NCBI GenBank assembly: GCA_026874595.1 | Contig: CM049310.1 | Coordinates: 374,001-438,000 of the forward strand | Length of the DNA stretch: 64,000 nt | Source of the DNA: Sipunculus nudus | Lineage: Eukaryota > Annelida > Sipuncula > Golfingiida > Sipunculidae | Direction of reading: 5' to 3' | Shown: positions 10,438-22,400 of the stretch, piece by piece | How the letters are laid out: each line of letters starts with the position of its first letter | Position numbering within the stretch: the stretch's first letter is position 1 | Program-made: the position numbers and the translations under genes | The notes under the pieces: model-generated | The model's input: only the letters and a program-made list of their open reading frames with translations | Told to the model about the DNA's origin: nothing | The model's database searches: none

Positions 10438-10790
10438 TAAGTCCCAGCCGAAATCATAATGACTTCCTGTAATGAGCAGCACATTAATGTAACTGGTTGT
10501 ACCTATATAAACAAAACAACACAGGCCCAATACAGACAACACAAATACGTCCACTTACAGTGAGTTGTTATCCTATGGAATTTGTGGAATGTTAACATCA
10601 AATTATGATTTTCTTGAAGTGAGAACTGGATATATTAACTTCGCCAGTATCAGTATATAAACAATTGTGGTGTCGCATTGTGGCCTTAACTTTTTATGAT
10701 TAAATCTAGCAAGGGTATGATTTCAGTAAAATGTGTGTTTATTCCTTCCTTAAATTAACTAATTGGAGTCATGTTATCCCCCCCCCCCCC

Positions 10791-11340
10791 CAGGGGAGAC
10801 ATGTGTTTTCAGTGCCATCGTCTGTCGTCGACGTCAGTCGTCTTCGTCTATAGGATATCTTGTGAAAGCGATAACACTCAAAATTTTAAACACTTATTGT
10901 TCCTAACAAAATCTCGGATGAGTTAGAAATCCGATGACCTTTACCTTCATCTTCAATGTGAAATCTGCCAAATGTAAATTTTAAGGAACCCCATTACTTT
11001 TGAAGGGCTTCACAGCTTGTCCTGAAATTTGTTACACAAATTGTTCCTACCAAGTTTGTGGCCGAGTTCGAAAAACAGTCACCTTGACCAGAACTTCAAA
11101 GCCAAATCAGCAAAATAATAGTTGTTGTCTTGTGAACGCGATCACTTTTGAAGGGCTGCATATTTTTCTCCCAAATTTGAAACACTCATTGTTCCTACCT
11201 TAATCTTGGATGAGTTTGAAATCCGGTGACCTTGATCTTCATCTTCAAGATCATATTTGCCAAAATGTACATGTAGTTTCTTGTGAACCCTTTATTGATA
11301 CAACATATCTGCAATAGGGGAGACATCTGCTTTGCAAGTG
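10791..11340 (+). repeat. Family-3 dispersed element with direct terminal repeats
   Basis: The two ends share AGGGGAGACAT followed by TGTG/CTGC TTT (left at 10792, right at 11316), in direct orientation. The interior has two or three degenerate units of about 150 bp, each with CTTGTGAA-CGCGAT-like, GAAGGGCT, CTCATTGTTCCTACC-like and GATGACCTT/GGTGACCTTGATCTTCATCTT blocks. A poly-C run directly precedes the left end. A CGTCTGTCGTCGACGTC run just inside the left end parallels the GTCC-rich leaders of families 1 and 4. No coding frame is evident. Confidence 0.6.
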
Positions 11341-11778
11341 CTAAAACAAGCCATTCCAGATTCAGATTAATGAAGATCTTTCTGGTGGGTAAAAAATTAC
11401 ACGTTCCGGCATCCTGCATGGTGATGACAGTTATCTCATTATAATTATAGAGTAACAGGTTTGTAGACCCCAAAAAAGCGTATTTACTACAACCTGACTG
11501 TTAACAATATATACATGGTCAATAGCCGTGTATAAAACACCTGGCAACAGAAATGATTAAATAACCCCCCCCCCCCCCCACACACACACACACACATGCA
11601 CCCATCCGGCGCCAAGAATGCCGGGAATGTATAACGAAATGAAATTATATGGTTATACTCAAAAAGCTCTGGTTAATTATCATACCAATATAGTTCTTGG
11701 GACGCTCAACAGGTGTCTCCTGTATCTCCAGGATTAAGTCCACTTTTTCAAGGCCCACAGAGCAGGGATTGATGGTAT

Positions 11779-14240
11779 TTTAGCTCAGCTGACTTTCAGT
11801 CATGCTGGGCTATAGCGATGGGTCTTTGTCCGTCGTCCTTCCGTCTGTCCCTCCGGCCGGCCGTCCGTTAGTAGGGCACAAATCGTAACCGTAGGGGCTA
11901 GGGTCATGAACCCAATGCAGTCTTAGAGGTTCTAAAAAGATCTCCTTGCAAACCTGAAATAAGGTCACTGCAAACTATATTCTCGAAGTTATGGAGTGTG
12001 TTTGCACCCCGCAGAAATAATCCTTTAGCCAAAATTTTCATCCCAAACCTTCCATCTTTCGCATACAGCTCACCTACCAACAGGGGAAGAACCACAATTA
12101 TTTTGAGGTCACAAGGTCAAAGGTCAAAGTCACAGGACCCACTTCTTTGTAAAGCCTGTGGAAGCATTTTAAGCCAAACCTTTCATCCCAATTCTTTGAT
12201 CTTTCACATATAGCTCGCCTTCTGTGTGGGAGAAGAATCCTATAGATTTTGATGTCACAAGGTCAAAGGTCAGGGTCACAGGATCCACTTCTTTGAAATG
12301 GTTGTGGACACACTTCAAGCTAGACCTTTCATTCCAAACCTTTCGGCACTGATATCGCTTCTCTGCCAACAGGGGAAAAGACTTGTTGATTTTGAGGTCA
12401 AAGGTCAAGATCACAGCACCCATTTCATTCGCGGAGTCATTTTTCAGGCAAACTTTTCAATCTTTACTTTCCATCTGTCATATATCGCTAACCTATCAAT
12501 AGGTGAAGAAGACTATTGATTTTGAGTATAAAAGGTCAAAGATCATAATGTTAAATTGTTCTAAATGCTTGTGAACATATTTCAAGTGAAAAAGTTCAAC
12601 CCAAACCTAGTCTTTCACATAATTATGCCACATCTATGCATCACTTCAGATTCATGGGTCTTTTTTGCATGGAAAAATAACTAATTGATTTTGGGGTCAG
12701 CTGGTCAGTAGGTTAAGGGTTGCAGGTCAAAGTTATTCACTTATTGATTGCCAAGTAATTACACCAGAATTAAGTGGTTAGTAGTTACCCATCATTTAGA
12801 AAGAATCCAGTTGATATGTGGGCAAAAGGCCAAGGTCATAGGGCAGGGATGTTCACATTAACTTATTTTATAGACCATCTCTATTTTTCTTTTATATATA
12901 AACATTGCACTCCCAACTGGTACATCTCACTGAGTGACGCTGGTAACATATGACTCCCTTTTGTATCAGCCTGTTAAGTGATAAGGCTGAGTGATAAGTA
13001 CCTCGTTACTGCATAACAAAAATACTGTTGCCGGAATGCTTCAGCCAGGCATTCAGACTATGAGAGTAAAGTGTTAAGGTTTAGCTACTGGTTTATAAGA
13101 TGATGGAAACATTTTGCAGTTTATTTTATGGAATCATAGCAATAAACTTAGTTTCCTAGATATCTGAATATTTTTATATAAATCACCAGATATCAATGCA
13201 AGTGTTTGTTCTCATAATATGTGGATGTGTACCTGGATTAAGGATGGCTTTTTTTCATTACAAGACTCTTAGTCATGCTTTCTGCATTTCCTTTCTTTCA
13301 GGTTTTGCAGTTTACCTACCCTGCTGACCCCATTGAAAAGCAGAGTTATAATAAAAAAATTAGACTTACACTTTTTACATTTGCATATCTATAAATCTGA
13401 TATGAGGGCCTTAACATGCCTTTTGATTTGTTTTGGACATTCATTACTGTACCATCCTTTGGAGAATTTGCCCCAAGATTGGTCTCTTATTGGAGGATGT
13501 GTGATATCAAATGTCTGACTTGTCAGAAATCCATTATGTCTGCCAGTTAGCCACCTTAGAAATCATTTTTTTTCAGTGCAGTTTCAGTGGCTTTTTTTAT
13601 TACAAGACTTTTAGTCATGCTTTCTGTATTTCTTTTCTTTCAGGTTTTGCAGTTTACCTACCCTGCTGACCCAATTGAATAGCAGATTGATAATAAAAAA
13701 ATACTGTTCTTACACTTCTAACTTTTGCATATCAATAAATCTGATATGAGGGCCTGAACATGCCTTTTGAATTGTTTTGGACATTCATTACTGTAACATT
13801 CTGTTGACAATTTGCCACAAGTTTGGTCTCTTATTGGAGGATTTGGAACCGTACCATTAAAAATACAGTACAGTTGGCTTGTATTGAATAAAAATGCATA
13901 CAGAAACACCCGTTCCTCAATAATTCTTGCATGGATTTCCTTTTTGCTATATATTTTGATCTTATATTTGGCATGTGTGGTGTTCCTTTTGAGACTGACA
14001 GGTATCAAGTAAGCTATGGTAATAGTTCCTGATAGCTCAACAATCATACATTTTTCCTCAGACCATCAATTCACTGTGTTTAACCAGACATATGTGATAT
14101 ATATTTTTGTTGTTAAAGTAAATTTCAACAAATTGGCAAATGGGTTCTTCAAAAATTTGAATGGAATTTGTGAATCTCAGCCCATGATGTCGCAGGTCAT
14201 GCTTGGCAGCTGAGCGTCATGACCTATGGATCACTTGTTA
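11779..14240 (+). repeat. Family-1 dispersed element (AGGTCA type), copy B
   Basis: The left end TTTTAGCTCAGCTGACT leads into a GTCCGTC-rich leader and GGGCACAAATCGTAACC. The right end is GGCAGCTGAGCGTCATGACC and then a TCACTTGTTA tail near 14240. The CTCAGCTG and CAGCTGAG cores are inverted. The interior has tandem units of about 130-300 bp, each ending in clustered AGGTCA half-sites (for example 12106-12126). The 3' half contains an internal 349-bp duplication (13242 and 13591) starting GGCTTTTTTTxATTACAAGAC. There is no long open frame. Copies at 17993, 26178, 28616 and 33088 share the ends, which defines the family. Confidence 0.8.
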
Positions 14241-15316
14241 TTCTTAGATCAGCTACACAACAATAAAGCATGAGGCATAACACTATCCCCTTAGTCGGTT
14301 TGTCTGTTTTCATTTACACTCAAAACGTATTGAGTGGATTGTTGTGAAACTTGGTGGAGGATTATGATAACGCTCAAGGAATAATCGATTACAATTGGCG
14401 GGCATCAGATTCACTGTAATGCTTTATAATGGTCAATGATTCTTTTCTGTAGTGTAGGGAAACGTAACCCACAATAACTTAGGCTCCACTTAAACCATTG
14501 AAACAAGAGGCACGGGCCTATTTTAGTGTTTACTGCAACCTTTCATAGTTGGTTCTGTCTGAGATGACGTTTGTGAATATAAGATATTAGGAAAGAAATG
14601 ATAAAGCAGTTTAAACATCTATGAAGAACTGTCTTCCATATAGCTTATACAACATGAAAATATATTCATTTTTTTAAATGGAAAAAAGTTCTTGGTTTAT
14701 GAAAGACAGTTTTAGCCTATAACTTACACAAAAATACTACTAAAGGGATCATGACATACAAGAATACTTCACTTGTTAAAGTATATCCACATCCATATCA
14801 CATATCACATATCCCCATGCAATCTTAATGCTAATCCTTATTTCAAACAGGCCAGTAATGGAACTCCCATCAAAAACTTCCAGAGTTTTAATCATTAATG
14901 TTGTATTATTCAAAATAAATGACTGAGGTCTTCACATACCTTTCAAGGGTTTCCAAAGAAATAAAACATAGGAACGTGTAGTACTGCATGTGAACCATGA
15001 ACGAAAAAGAAACATTGCAATTTTGGTTATAATTTTAATTATTATTGTAATTATAATTATAATTACTAGTCCCAGAAGAGTAAAACAATGCGAAAAATGG
15101 TTTCTTTGAAGTATTGATTAATGAATTGAACATTTACTTGGTAATATTAAAGTCGATAAAAGCAACAATATGTGCCCATTTCAAAGAGAAAGCCATTGTG
15201 CCGTGTAATGTTTTTATGTTTGAATTGTGGTTTAAAATTTGTGATGTATGATTAAAATATATATTAATAAAATTGAAAATCAATTTAAATTGATTATACG
15301 TGGAGTAGATATTAAA

Positions 15317-15318
<2 letters not shown>

Positions 15319-15349
<31 letters not shown>
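15319..15349. repeat. (ATT)n microsatellite
   Basis: About ten ATT units, interrupted by nothing. Confidence 0.9.
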
Positions 15350-16082
15350 AAAAAATAAGAAACTAAAGGATAAAAACATATAGGTGAATATTAGTGAAGG
15401 GGTATATCTGTTCCAGATTATGAGTCTCAAATTAACTTTGGAAGATGATAAATAAATTATGTCATCAGATACAACATTCTCTAGTTTCTGTGACGTCACG
15501 ATCGGATGTGTCTAGCTCTGTGGATAGGACCCACCGGCGACCTGGGCTGGTGAGCCGTGACACGTGATACGAATTGAAATGTACATTTTGGAGACGCATT
15601 TTAGAAATAGAAAATCCTTGTAAAATCCATAATGGGACAATAGATATCTCAGACCAATCCCTCTCTAAACCTTCTCGACTGCTCTCGAGGTCGAAATTAT
15701 GAAACATTATTCAGAGACTACAGCAAGGTATTGTCCTACATTTTGTGACCACTAAAATTAAAACATACACTCATCACATACACATGCCAGATGCATCAAA
15801 ATTAGTCATACAGGCTTGGAAGTATGAACGTTAAAAAGTGTGTACGATATCAACATTGTTTACGGTCCCCTTATTATATATCTTTATTCGTACAACAAAG
15901 AAGTACTTTGATTGTATAAAATAAAAAAAAAACAAACAACGAGAGTGCAAATCAAAATAGAGATATAGGACAATTCAGCCCAAAGACATCACTTCAACAG
16001 TAGACAACACATTAATCAGCAGGTTCACTTCCTCAGTTTGTTAAGTGTGACGTACTTAATCCGTCTGTACAATCAGTTAATT

Positions 16083-17100
16083 GTGTCCCGAGACAAAGTC
16101 GGGATACTATGGTTTAAAGACGCTCGCGCCGCCGCCGCCGCAGAGATTTCGTTTGGACGCGATAACTCAAAAAATATTTTATGGATCTCTACCAAACTTG
16201 ACATGAGCAGAGATATGGGTGAAAGGACGAAGCCTATTTAAAATGGGGTCATGACCTTTACTAGGAGAGTGACCTTGGTCTTGTATAGGTCCATTTTGGG
16301 GGAAAATCACACAAATTCTTAAATATCTCAAGAAATCTTGCATGGATTGATCCAAAAATCAAGTTGACCGATTATCTTGGATACTGTTGTCATGTACGGG
16401 AAACTGGTGGCGCCACCTGTTATCCTTTTCTGGTTTTTGTGCCGTTTAATACCCCCATTAATATCACTTAACAGTACTGTGAGCGTTATCAGTCAAAAAC
16501 TAATCGACAGATTTCTTTCATATTATGCATATACATCGTCATGGGTTATGGGAAGATTTATATTTAAATTGGGGTCATGACCTTTCCTATGAGATTGGCC
16601 TTGCCCTTGAATAATGCCATATATTGCATCACACAAAATCATAAATATCTCAATAAGGGATGCATGGATTGGTCCAAAAATCAGACTGACTGAAGATCTT
16701 GGATGGCTTTGTCTTCTGCGGAAGACAGTTGGCGCCACCTGTTATCCTTTTCTTGTTTTCGCGCCTTTTAATACCCCATCATTGCCACTTGACAGTGCTG
16801 TGAGCATTATATGTCAATAACTAATGGACATATTTCTTTCATATTAAGCATATACATAGACATGGGTTATGGGATCATGTATATTTAAATTGGGGTCATG
16901 ACCTTTCATATGAGAGTGGCCTTGAATAATGCCATATATGGTGAAAAACACAAAATCATAAATATCTCAATAAGGGATGGATGGAAGAAACCATAGTGGC
17001 TCACCAAGTGTCAGTATATGCTACTGTAGATGGGAGGGGGGCGCTATTCTCAAGGGGGGGGGGGATTAATTAGTCTGGGGATACTTTAGCACCTGCGGCA
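16083..17100 (+). mobile_element. Family-2 dispersed element (copy 2)
   Basis: It starts GTGTCCCGAGACAAAGT-CGGGATACTATGGTTT and ends TAGTCTGGGGATAC then TTTAGCACCTGCGG, matching both ends of the copy at 3964-5362. The termini are inverted (GTGTCCCGAGAC against GTATCCCCAGAC). It carries GGTGGCGCCACC at 16406-16417 and TTGGCGCCACC at 16729-16739 in two tandem units about 325 bp apart, and a poly-G run just before the right end as in copy 1. It lacks the AGGTCA-rich second half and is shorter. A (CCG)n-like stretch at 16123-16142 is specific to this copy. Confidence 0.72.
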
Positions 17101-17317
17101 CCCAATGTCATCCAATTACACCGACAGATGTATACTTAGCTCTTTTAGCTAAGAAGCGTAAAATATTATTTTCAACAGTATACATAGTGCATTAAAATGT
17201 GATAAAGCGTGCAATGAATATATTTATCAGGGAAGAAGACCCTGCAAGACCATGAACAATACTCCTGTGTGTGTGTTATATGGCAAATGTAAAATATAAC
17301 GCAAGCCTTGTATAACT

Positions 17318-17413
17318 TGACTTGAAGAAGTTTACGTTGTCGAGCAGCTGCAGGTTGCTGTGGTCAAGAGTACAGCCCTGTGCGTCCTTGAGCACGTTCT
17401 CTGAGCCAACAGA
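17318..17413 (-). other. Possible minus-strand coding exon inside the iGluR intron
   Basis: On the minus strand an ATG at about 17418-17416, in the context TAGCATGGC, opens a frame with unusually GC-rich codon third positions for this window. It reads MASVGSENVLKDAQGC and continues through LDHSNLQLLDNVNFFK. Possible donors are GTAAAC within the DNV codons or a GTTATA shortly after. The surrounding 17276-17690 block is also GC-richer than its neighbours. I do not recognise the protein and cannot see a following exon. It may be a first exon of a nested antisense gene, a processed fragment or chance. Confidence 0.25.
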
Positions 17414-17992
17414 CGCCATGCTACACCAAGCCAAGCAGAGCCGCGAGAGGCCCCCATCGTACATCCCGAGTCGGTGACCTTTTTAGAAAGCTACAGCATC
17501 CACAGCCACAAAGGCAGAAGCAAACCCGCATTAACTCCACCGATCCCAGCAGCGGAGACCCAGCCATGCCATTCGAGAGCCGAACTCGATCTTGTGAACG
17601 ACACTGTTTCGAGACCCATCGCCATTTACTTGCAGTTTCGGTCATTTGGACCGTATTAACCGGGTTTCCCAGTTTTGCAAGTTTTAGCAAGTTTTTTCGT
17701 CATCAGCAGCCTTGTTATAAGATGTACATAATTTTTCATTTGATTTATGCTGTTATATCCAGGACTGACTTCCATAGAATGAACAACAAAAGGAATGAAA
17801 TAACTTATTTACAACACTCGTCGACAGACATCCAAAGTTAGACATTAGAACATTAAAGCTTGAGAAAAATTTGCCTCTTTTATTCATTATATCATGATGA
17901 TCTGATAAGTCTGAGCTTACCATATTTCCTAGGTACTGCAGCACAGATTCCTCCCATTCTATAGGAACACCATTTAAGCATACGTTTTCTTA

Positions 17993-20178
17993 TTAGCTCA
18001 GCTGACTATAAGTCAACTGAGGTATAGGTATGGCGCATTGTCCGTCGTCTGTCCGGTCGTCTGGCCGTCCGGTCGTCCGTTAGCAGGGCACAAATCGTAA
18101 CCGCTGACCCTAGAGACCTATAACTAAAAATCTAGGGAGGTCCATAAAAAATCTCCTTGGAAACCTGAAAATAGGTCACTGCGACCTATATCCTCCGAGC
18201 TATGGGGCTTGTAAGTACCATAAATAATACCAGAATAATAAAAAATTTAATAATAAAAATATCTTGATAATTAATGCATGGATTGGCATGAATCTTGCCT
18301 CTAATATTGACCATGACTAGTTTTGTCAGTTCCCGAAAAGTGGTGGCGCCACGTGTATTTTTTCTTATTTTTACGAATGTTTTTCTATTTTTTTTTTTTT
18401 TTACTATAAAATGACAACAATCATGTCAGTTTCTCAGCTATGATTCCATCTAGTGTCCAAAAAATGGGGTGTTTATTGATCACAAGTGGATGCCATATAG
18501 TAATCACCCTGTCTGTCTCTTTGTTGATCTGTCTGTCTGTCTGTCCATCCACACTAATTGTTTCCAGATGATAACTCCAGGTTGGAATGACATATGGATT
18601 TCAGACATGACTTACACATGGCCCATCACTAAAGAAAGAACCTGTATAATTTTAGGGTCATGAGGTCAAAGGTCAAGGTCACAAGACTCGCTTATTTAGA
18701 AAAATTATGGCTACATTTTAAGCCAAGCTTTTCATCCAAAAATTCCATCTTGCACATTTAGCTGACTTGCCAGCATAGGGAGAGCATAAATAAATTTGGG
18801 GTCACAAGGTCAAAGGACAAGGTCACAAGGGCCGTCTGCTCACAAATTAGTTTCCAGATGATAACTCCAGTTTAGTCTGACATATTGGTTTCAAACTTAA
18901 CTTATTTATGGCTTACCATTAAAGTAAGAACCCTGTCGATTTTAGGGTCCAAAGGTCAAAGGGAAAGGTCTCAGGACCCATTTCTTTAAAAGGAATGTGT
19001 ATGCATTTCAAGCCAAACTTTTCATCACAAACCTTCCATCTTCAGAATATAACTAACCTGCCAACAGGGGAAGATTTGGGGTCATAGGATGAAAGGTCAA
19101 GGTCATAGGGCCCATCCATTCACAAACTAGTTTATGGGTGATAGTTCTGCTTTGGCTTGAAAGATTGGCCTCAAACTTGATTTATTAATTACCCATCACT
19201 TAAGTTAAAAACATTTTGATTTTTCAGGGTCCAGAGGCGAAAGGTTAAGGTCACAGGAGCCATATCTTTAAAATGATTATGGATGCAATGTAAATCAGAC
19301 TTTTCATCCCAAACATTCCATCTTTCACACATGGCTTACTTGCCCAAAGTGGAAGAAATCTGTAGATTTTTAGGTTACCTGGTCAGAGGTCAAGGTCACT
19401 GGACCAGCATTTTTTAGAAGAATGTTACAATAATTTAAATGCTGCAAGTTCAGGGATAATAAGTTCTTAGATTTTTTTTATTACAAGGTCATTGGTTAAG
19501 GTCACAGAAACGTCATTCATAAAAATTTCTTTAAAAATATCCTAATAAACAAATACAGCTGAGCGTCGAGACCCATGGGTCCCTAGTTTGTGATGTTTGG
19601 TCCCTTTTAGAGGATGTTTGTTGTTCAATTTCCGACCTGTCAGAAATCCAATATGGCCACCAGGAAGCCATCCTTAAATTCCTTTAGAACATACTATCTC
19701 AAGAACTATTAAAGTCAATGCAGTGGGATGTATATTAATGTAATCTTGTATTGGGTCAAAGATTTCTTAATAAATATGACCATCATTTATGAAAGCTCGG
19801 TACAGTTGGCTTGTATTAAATAAAAATTAATACAGAAGCACCCGTTTCACAATAATTCTTGCATGGTTTTCCTTGATTTTTTGCTATATATTTCGATCTT
19901 ATATATGGCCTGTGTGGTATTCCTTTTGAGACTTACAGGTATCAAGCAAGCTGTAGGATTAGTTCCTGATAGCTCAACAACAATACATTTTGCCTCAGAC
20001 AACCAACTCACTGTGTTTTAACCAGACATATGTGATATAAATTTATGTCAACGTAGAAAGTTTCAACAAAATTGGCATATAGGTTCTTCAACAATTTGAC
20101 TGGAAGTTGTGAATCCCAGCCTATGATGTCTCAGGGCATGCTTGGCAGCTGAGCGTCATGACCCAGGGGTCACTCGTA
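17993..20178 (+). repeat. Family-1 elements, composite copy C (two right ends)
   Basis: A left end (TTAGCTCAGCTGACTATAAGTCA) starts at about 17993. A first right end, CAGCTGAGCGTCGAGACCC and a TCCCTAGTT tail, occurs at 19556-19589. A second right end, GGCAGCTGAGCGTCATGACC, occurs at 20143-20163. The part after 19590 matches the 3' third of copy B (13440-14240). The simplest reading is a complete short element (17993-19589) inserted into, or fused with, an older element now kept only as its tail. GGTGGCGCCAC is at 18342-18352, and AGGTCA clusters recur in the interior. Confidence 0.7.
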
Positions 20179-20240
20179 TTATTTATAGATGAACTGAGGG
20201 GTCTCTTTTTATATCACGTGATCTTGCACATATATTACAG

Positions 20241-20837
20241 AAGGCAAACATATCAGCCGGCCCACTGACGGTCACGGTTATGCGGGAGAAAGTAGTCGAT
20301 TTCACTTACAACATACGGAAGTTCCAAGCTGTGGCCGTTATGCAAAGACGTCACAGGGCACAAACACCCAAGATCAACAGCATTGAAGACTTGGTGGCGC
20401 AAAATACTATACGATATGAAGTGGTAAACGGCAGTGCTGTAGCCAAAGCTCTGAAAGAGGCTCACACACAGATCCATAAGGACCTAATGCAGAGAGTGGG
20501 GTTTGTTGAAAGTTATAAAAGGGGTGTCGAGAAAGCTTCCCTAGATAGTAACTATGCGTTCATTACCGATGAGGCTTCGGTGGAGAGGGTAGTTAATAAA
20601 CCGCCGTGTGATTTTAAAATGATTCCAGCTGGTTTCTTCCACCGGCAGTTCGCCTTTGCTGTCGAAAATCAAAGTCCGCTGAGAGATCAATTAAACGATG
20701 CCATCGCCCACTTGCATCATGATGGCTCTATTGAGACGCTTCAGAGCAAATGGTTTTATAAAAATTTATGTTCCGCGGGAAAACGGGCCTCGTTGAAATT
20801 TGCAGTTGCCTTTGCATTACTTTTGCTGCATTTCTAG
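20241..20837 (+). CDS. iGluR-like terminal exon: end of S1, pore absent, complete S2, GPI-signal-like tail
   Basis: Acceptor TATTACAG precedes; the exon runs 198 codons to TAG. It opens KANISAGPLTVTVMREKV, supplying the ligand Pro (20262), Thr (20268) and the carboxylate-binding Arg (20283). After VVDFTYNIRKF and AVAVMQ, a short RRHRAQTPK linker (about 20343-20372) leads directly to INSIEDLVAQ, which opens S2. Family members hold M1, pore loop, M2 and M3 here, roughly 120-150 residues. S2 keeps NGSA (Ser at 20433; the usual Thr is Ala), YAFITD with Asp (20568) at the Glu705 position as in NMDA receptors, and cysteines at 20607 and 20769 matching the conserved disulfide. After KNLC come SAG, KRASLK and twelve hydrophobic residues to the stop. 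This is too short for M4 but right for a GPI signal. AATAAA motifs occur at 21305 and 21775. Confidence 0.9.
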   Translation, partial: KANISAGPLTVTVMREKVVDFTYNIRKFQAVAVMQRRHRAQTPKINSIEDLVAQNTIRYEVVNGSAVAKALKEAHTQIHKDLMQRVGFVESYKRGVEKASLDSNYAFITDEASVERVVNKPPCDFKMIPAGFFHRQFAFAVENQSPLRDQLNDAIAHLHHDGSIETLQSKWFYKNLCSAGKRASLKFAVAFALLLLHF

Positions 20838-22400
20838 TAAAATAGTTTGCTCGATCTGTTACAAGTATTAACCCCACTATGTGGAAGATATTTTATCATA
20901 CGGACTTTATTTTCGTTACATTTATGATACTAATTTCGATTAAATTCATTATGCACAACCCTGGATAGATGTATATGTATGTGAAAAACATATAAAAACA
21001 GGCGTTTGAATCTCTATACAAGGTCACTTTTTTACATGTGACATGTTATTGCTAATTATATGACAGACTTCAGATTTATAATATTTAAATAATAATATAG
21101 AGGCTGACAAGACTTATACATAAATTTCTCTCGATGAAGATACTTGTCTATCATTTTTTTCTGAGTAGCAGCTCCGTACAACCTACTGCGCAAAATCACA
21201 CTTACGACTCTACGTTTAGAGATTTGGGCAAAGAAATAATTTTTCCTGCAATGTATCATTGCTTCTAAATACATCAGTGGCGTAGCTATAAATATAGCCT
21301 AAAGAATAAACATACCTCCTAAAAATAGGTTGGATTATGTAATTGTTTCAAGGCAAAGTACATGCACATGAGTGCTTTTGTGATAAAAATAAAAAAATAG
21401 TAATATTTGGCAAGTACTTGCATGTGTTATGTAAACAGGTGACTTTATTCTTGAAATGTTTCAAATGTTTCTTAATTATAAAGTCTGGTAAAGGTGTGTT
21501 TTGCTTAAAAGGGACCTCTAGCGAAAGGGTGCGTCGTATTTTGCCAGGCCATGGTTGCGATACTCATAAAAACTATAAAAGGTTATAATGATTGTCATAG
21601 TATGAAATTATTATCCCTCGGAAGAACACAAACTTAGAAAACACATGATGATTCTTATACAAGAATGGCAATTTATACAAAGAAAACTTGCCATTGCCGA
21701 TTGAGACCTTATACATTTTGTATTATCGTTCACCCCTCATGTATAGTTAGGCATATTCGTTTTAGTTAAGTTACAATAAATTTTAGCCAGTATCGGGCTG
21801 CGTTTTATTATGAGCCCAAATACATATTCATAAATCCAGTTAAAAGTGATCCAGCGCCTTTAGTTACATTAAAACTTTTATTGTATTTAAAGTAATTTTC
21901 CTGACATGGTTGTGTACTTGGGGTAATTTATTTATATATATCTAGGGATTATTTTTTTACTAAAAGTATATATTATACGTTTTCCTACATTGCCAGCTTC
22001 ATTCTAGTCATATATCTTCTACTGCATGATATTTTTCTTTTCATTTTAAAACCTAAATATGTAAGTTGAATATCTTAAAATGTACATATCCCCAGTAGCC
22101 AGTCCTACGGCCAGTAGGTATACCACCTTATGTTTATCATAAAAGTAAATGAACTTGTTATCGGCACCCTTGAAATCCATAAGCTTTCTGGGAAAATATC
22201 GAAATATAGCAATATTCACACACTGTATACGGTCTTAGTAGTAATATGTAGTTTGTCGCATGATGAGTCATGTTTTTTGTACTTTTTGTAAATTTGTATA
22301 TTTTTTCAATGCTATATGAAGGTTGTGAATTTCATCTTTGTTTTACCAGGATTTTTGTTGTACACATACATATTTATCAAAGATTGTGATTATACATCTG
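20838..22400 (+). other. 3' flank of the iGluR-like gene
   Basis: AT-rich sequence with candidate polyadenylation signals AATAAA at 21305-21310 and 21775-21780. The second would give a 3' UTR of just under 1 kb. No further exon or repeat is recognised before the minisatellite. Confidence 0.4.

Larger units (their letters stand above)
9221..20240 (+). other. Intron of the iGluR-like gene (11.0 kb, built largely of dispersed elements)
   Basis: Bounded by GTGAGT at 9221 and TATTACAG ending at 20240. It holds a foldback (10213-10437), a family-3 element (10791-11340), family-1 elements (11779-14240 and 17993-20178), a family-2 element (16083-17100), an ATT microsatellite and a possible minus-strand exon (17318-17413). 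The stretches 9240-10200, 11400-11770, 14250-16080 and 17420-17990 contain nothing I can name apart from simple sequence (a poly-C plus CA tract at about 11566-11596). Confidence 0.7.

Noticed and set aside
11998-12519. Short paired frames on both strands in AGGTCA-rich units, recurring at 26399-27191 and 28773-29637
   Set aside because: They recur wherever family-1 units recur and carry unit-length periodicity; they are translations of a non-coding repeat.
20280-20837. Independent single-exon gene starting at the ATG at 20280
   Set aside because: That ATG is an internal Met of the conserved PLTVTVMREKV motif; the frame is open upstream to the acceptor at 20240 and the preceding residues match iGluR S1.
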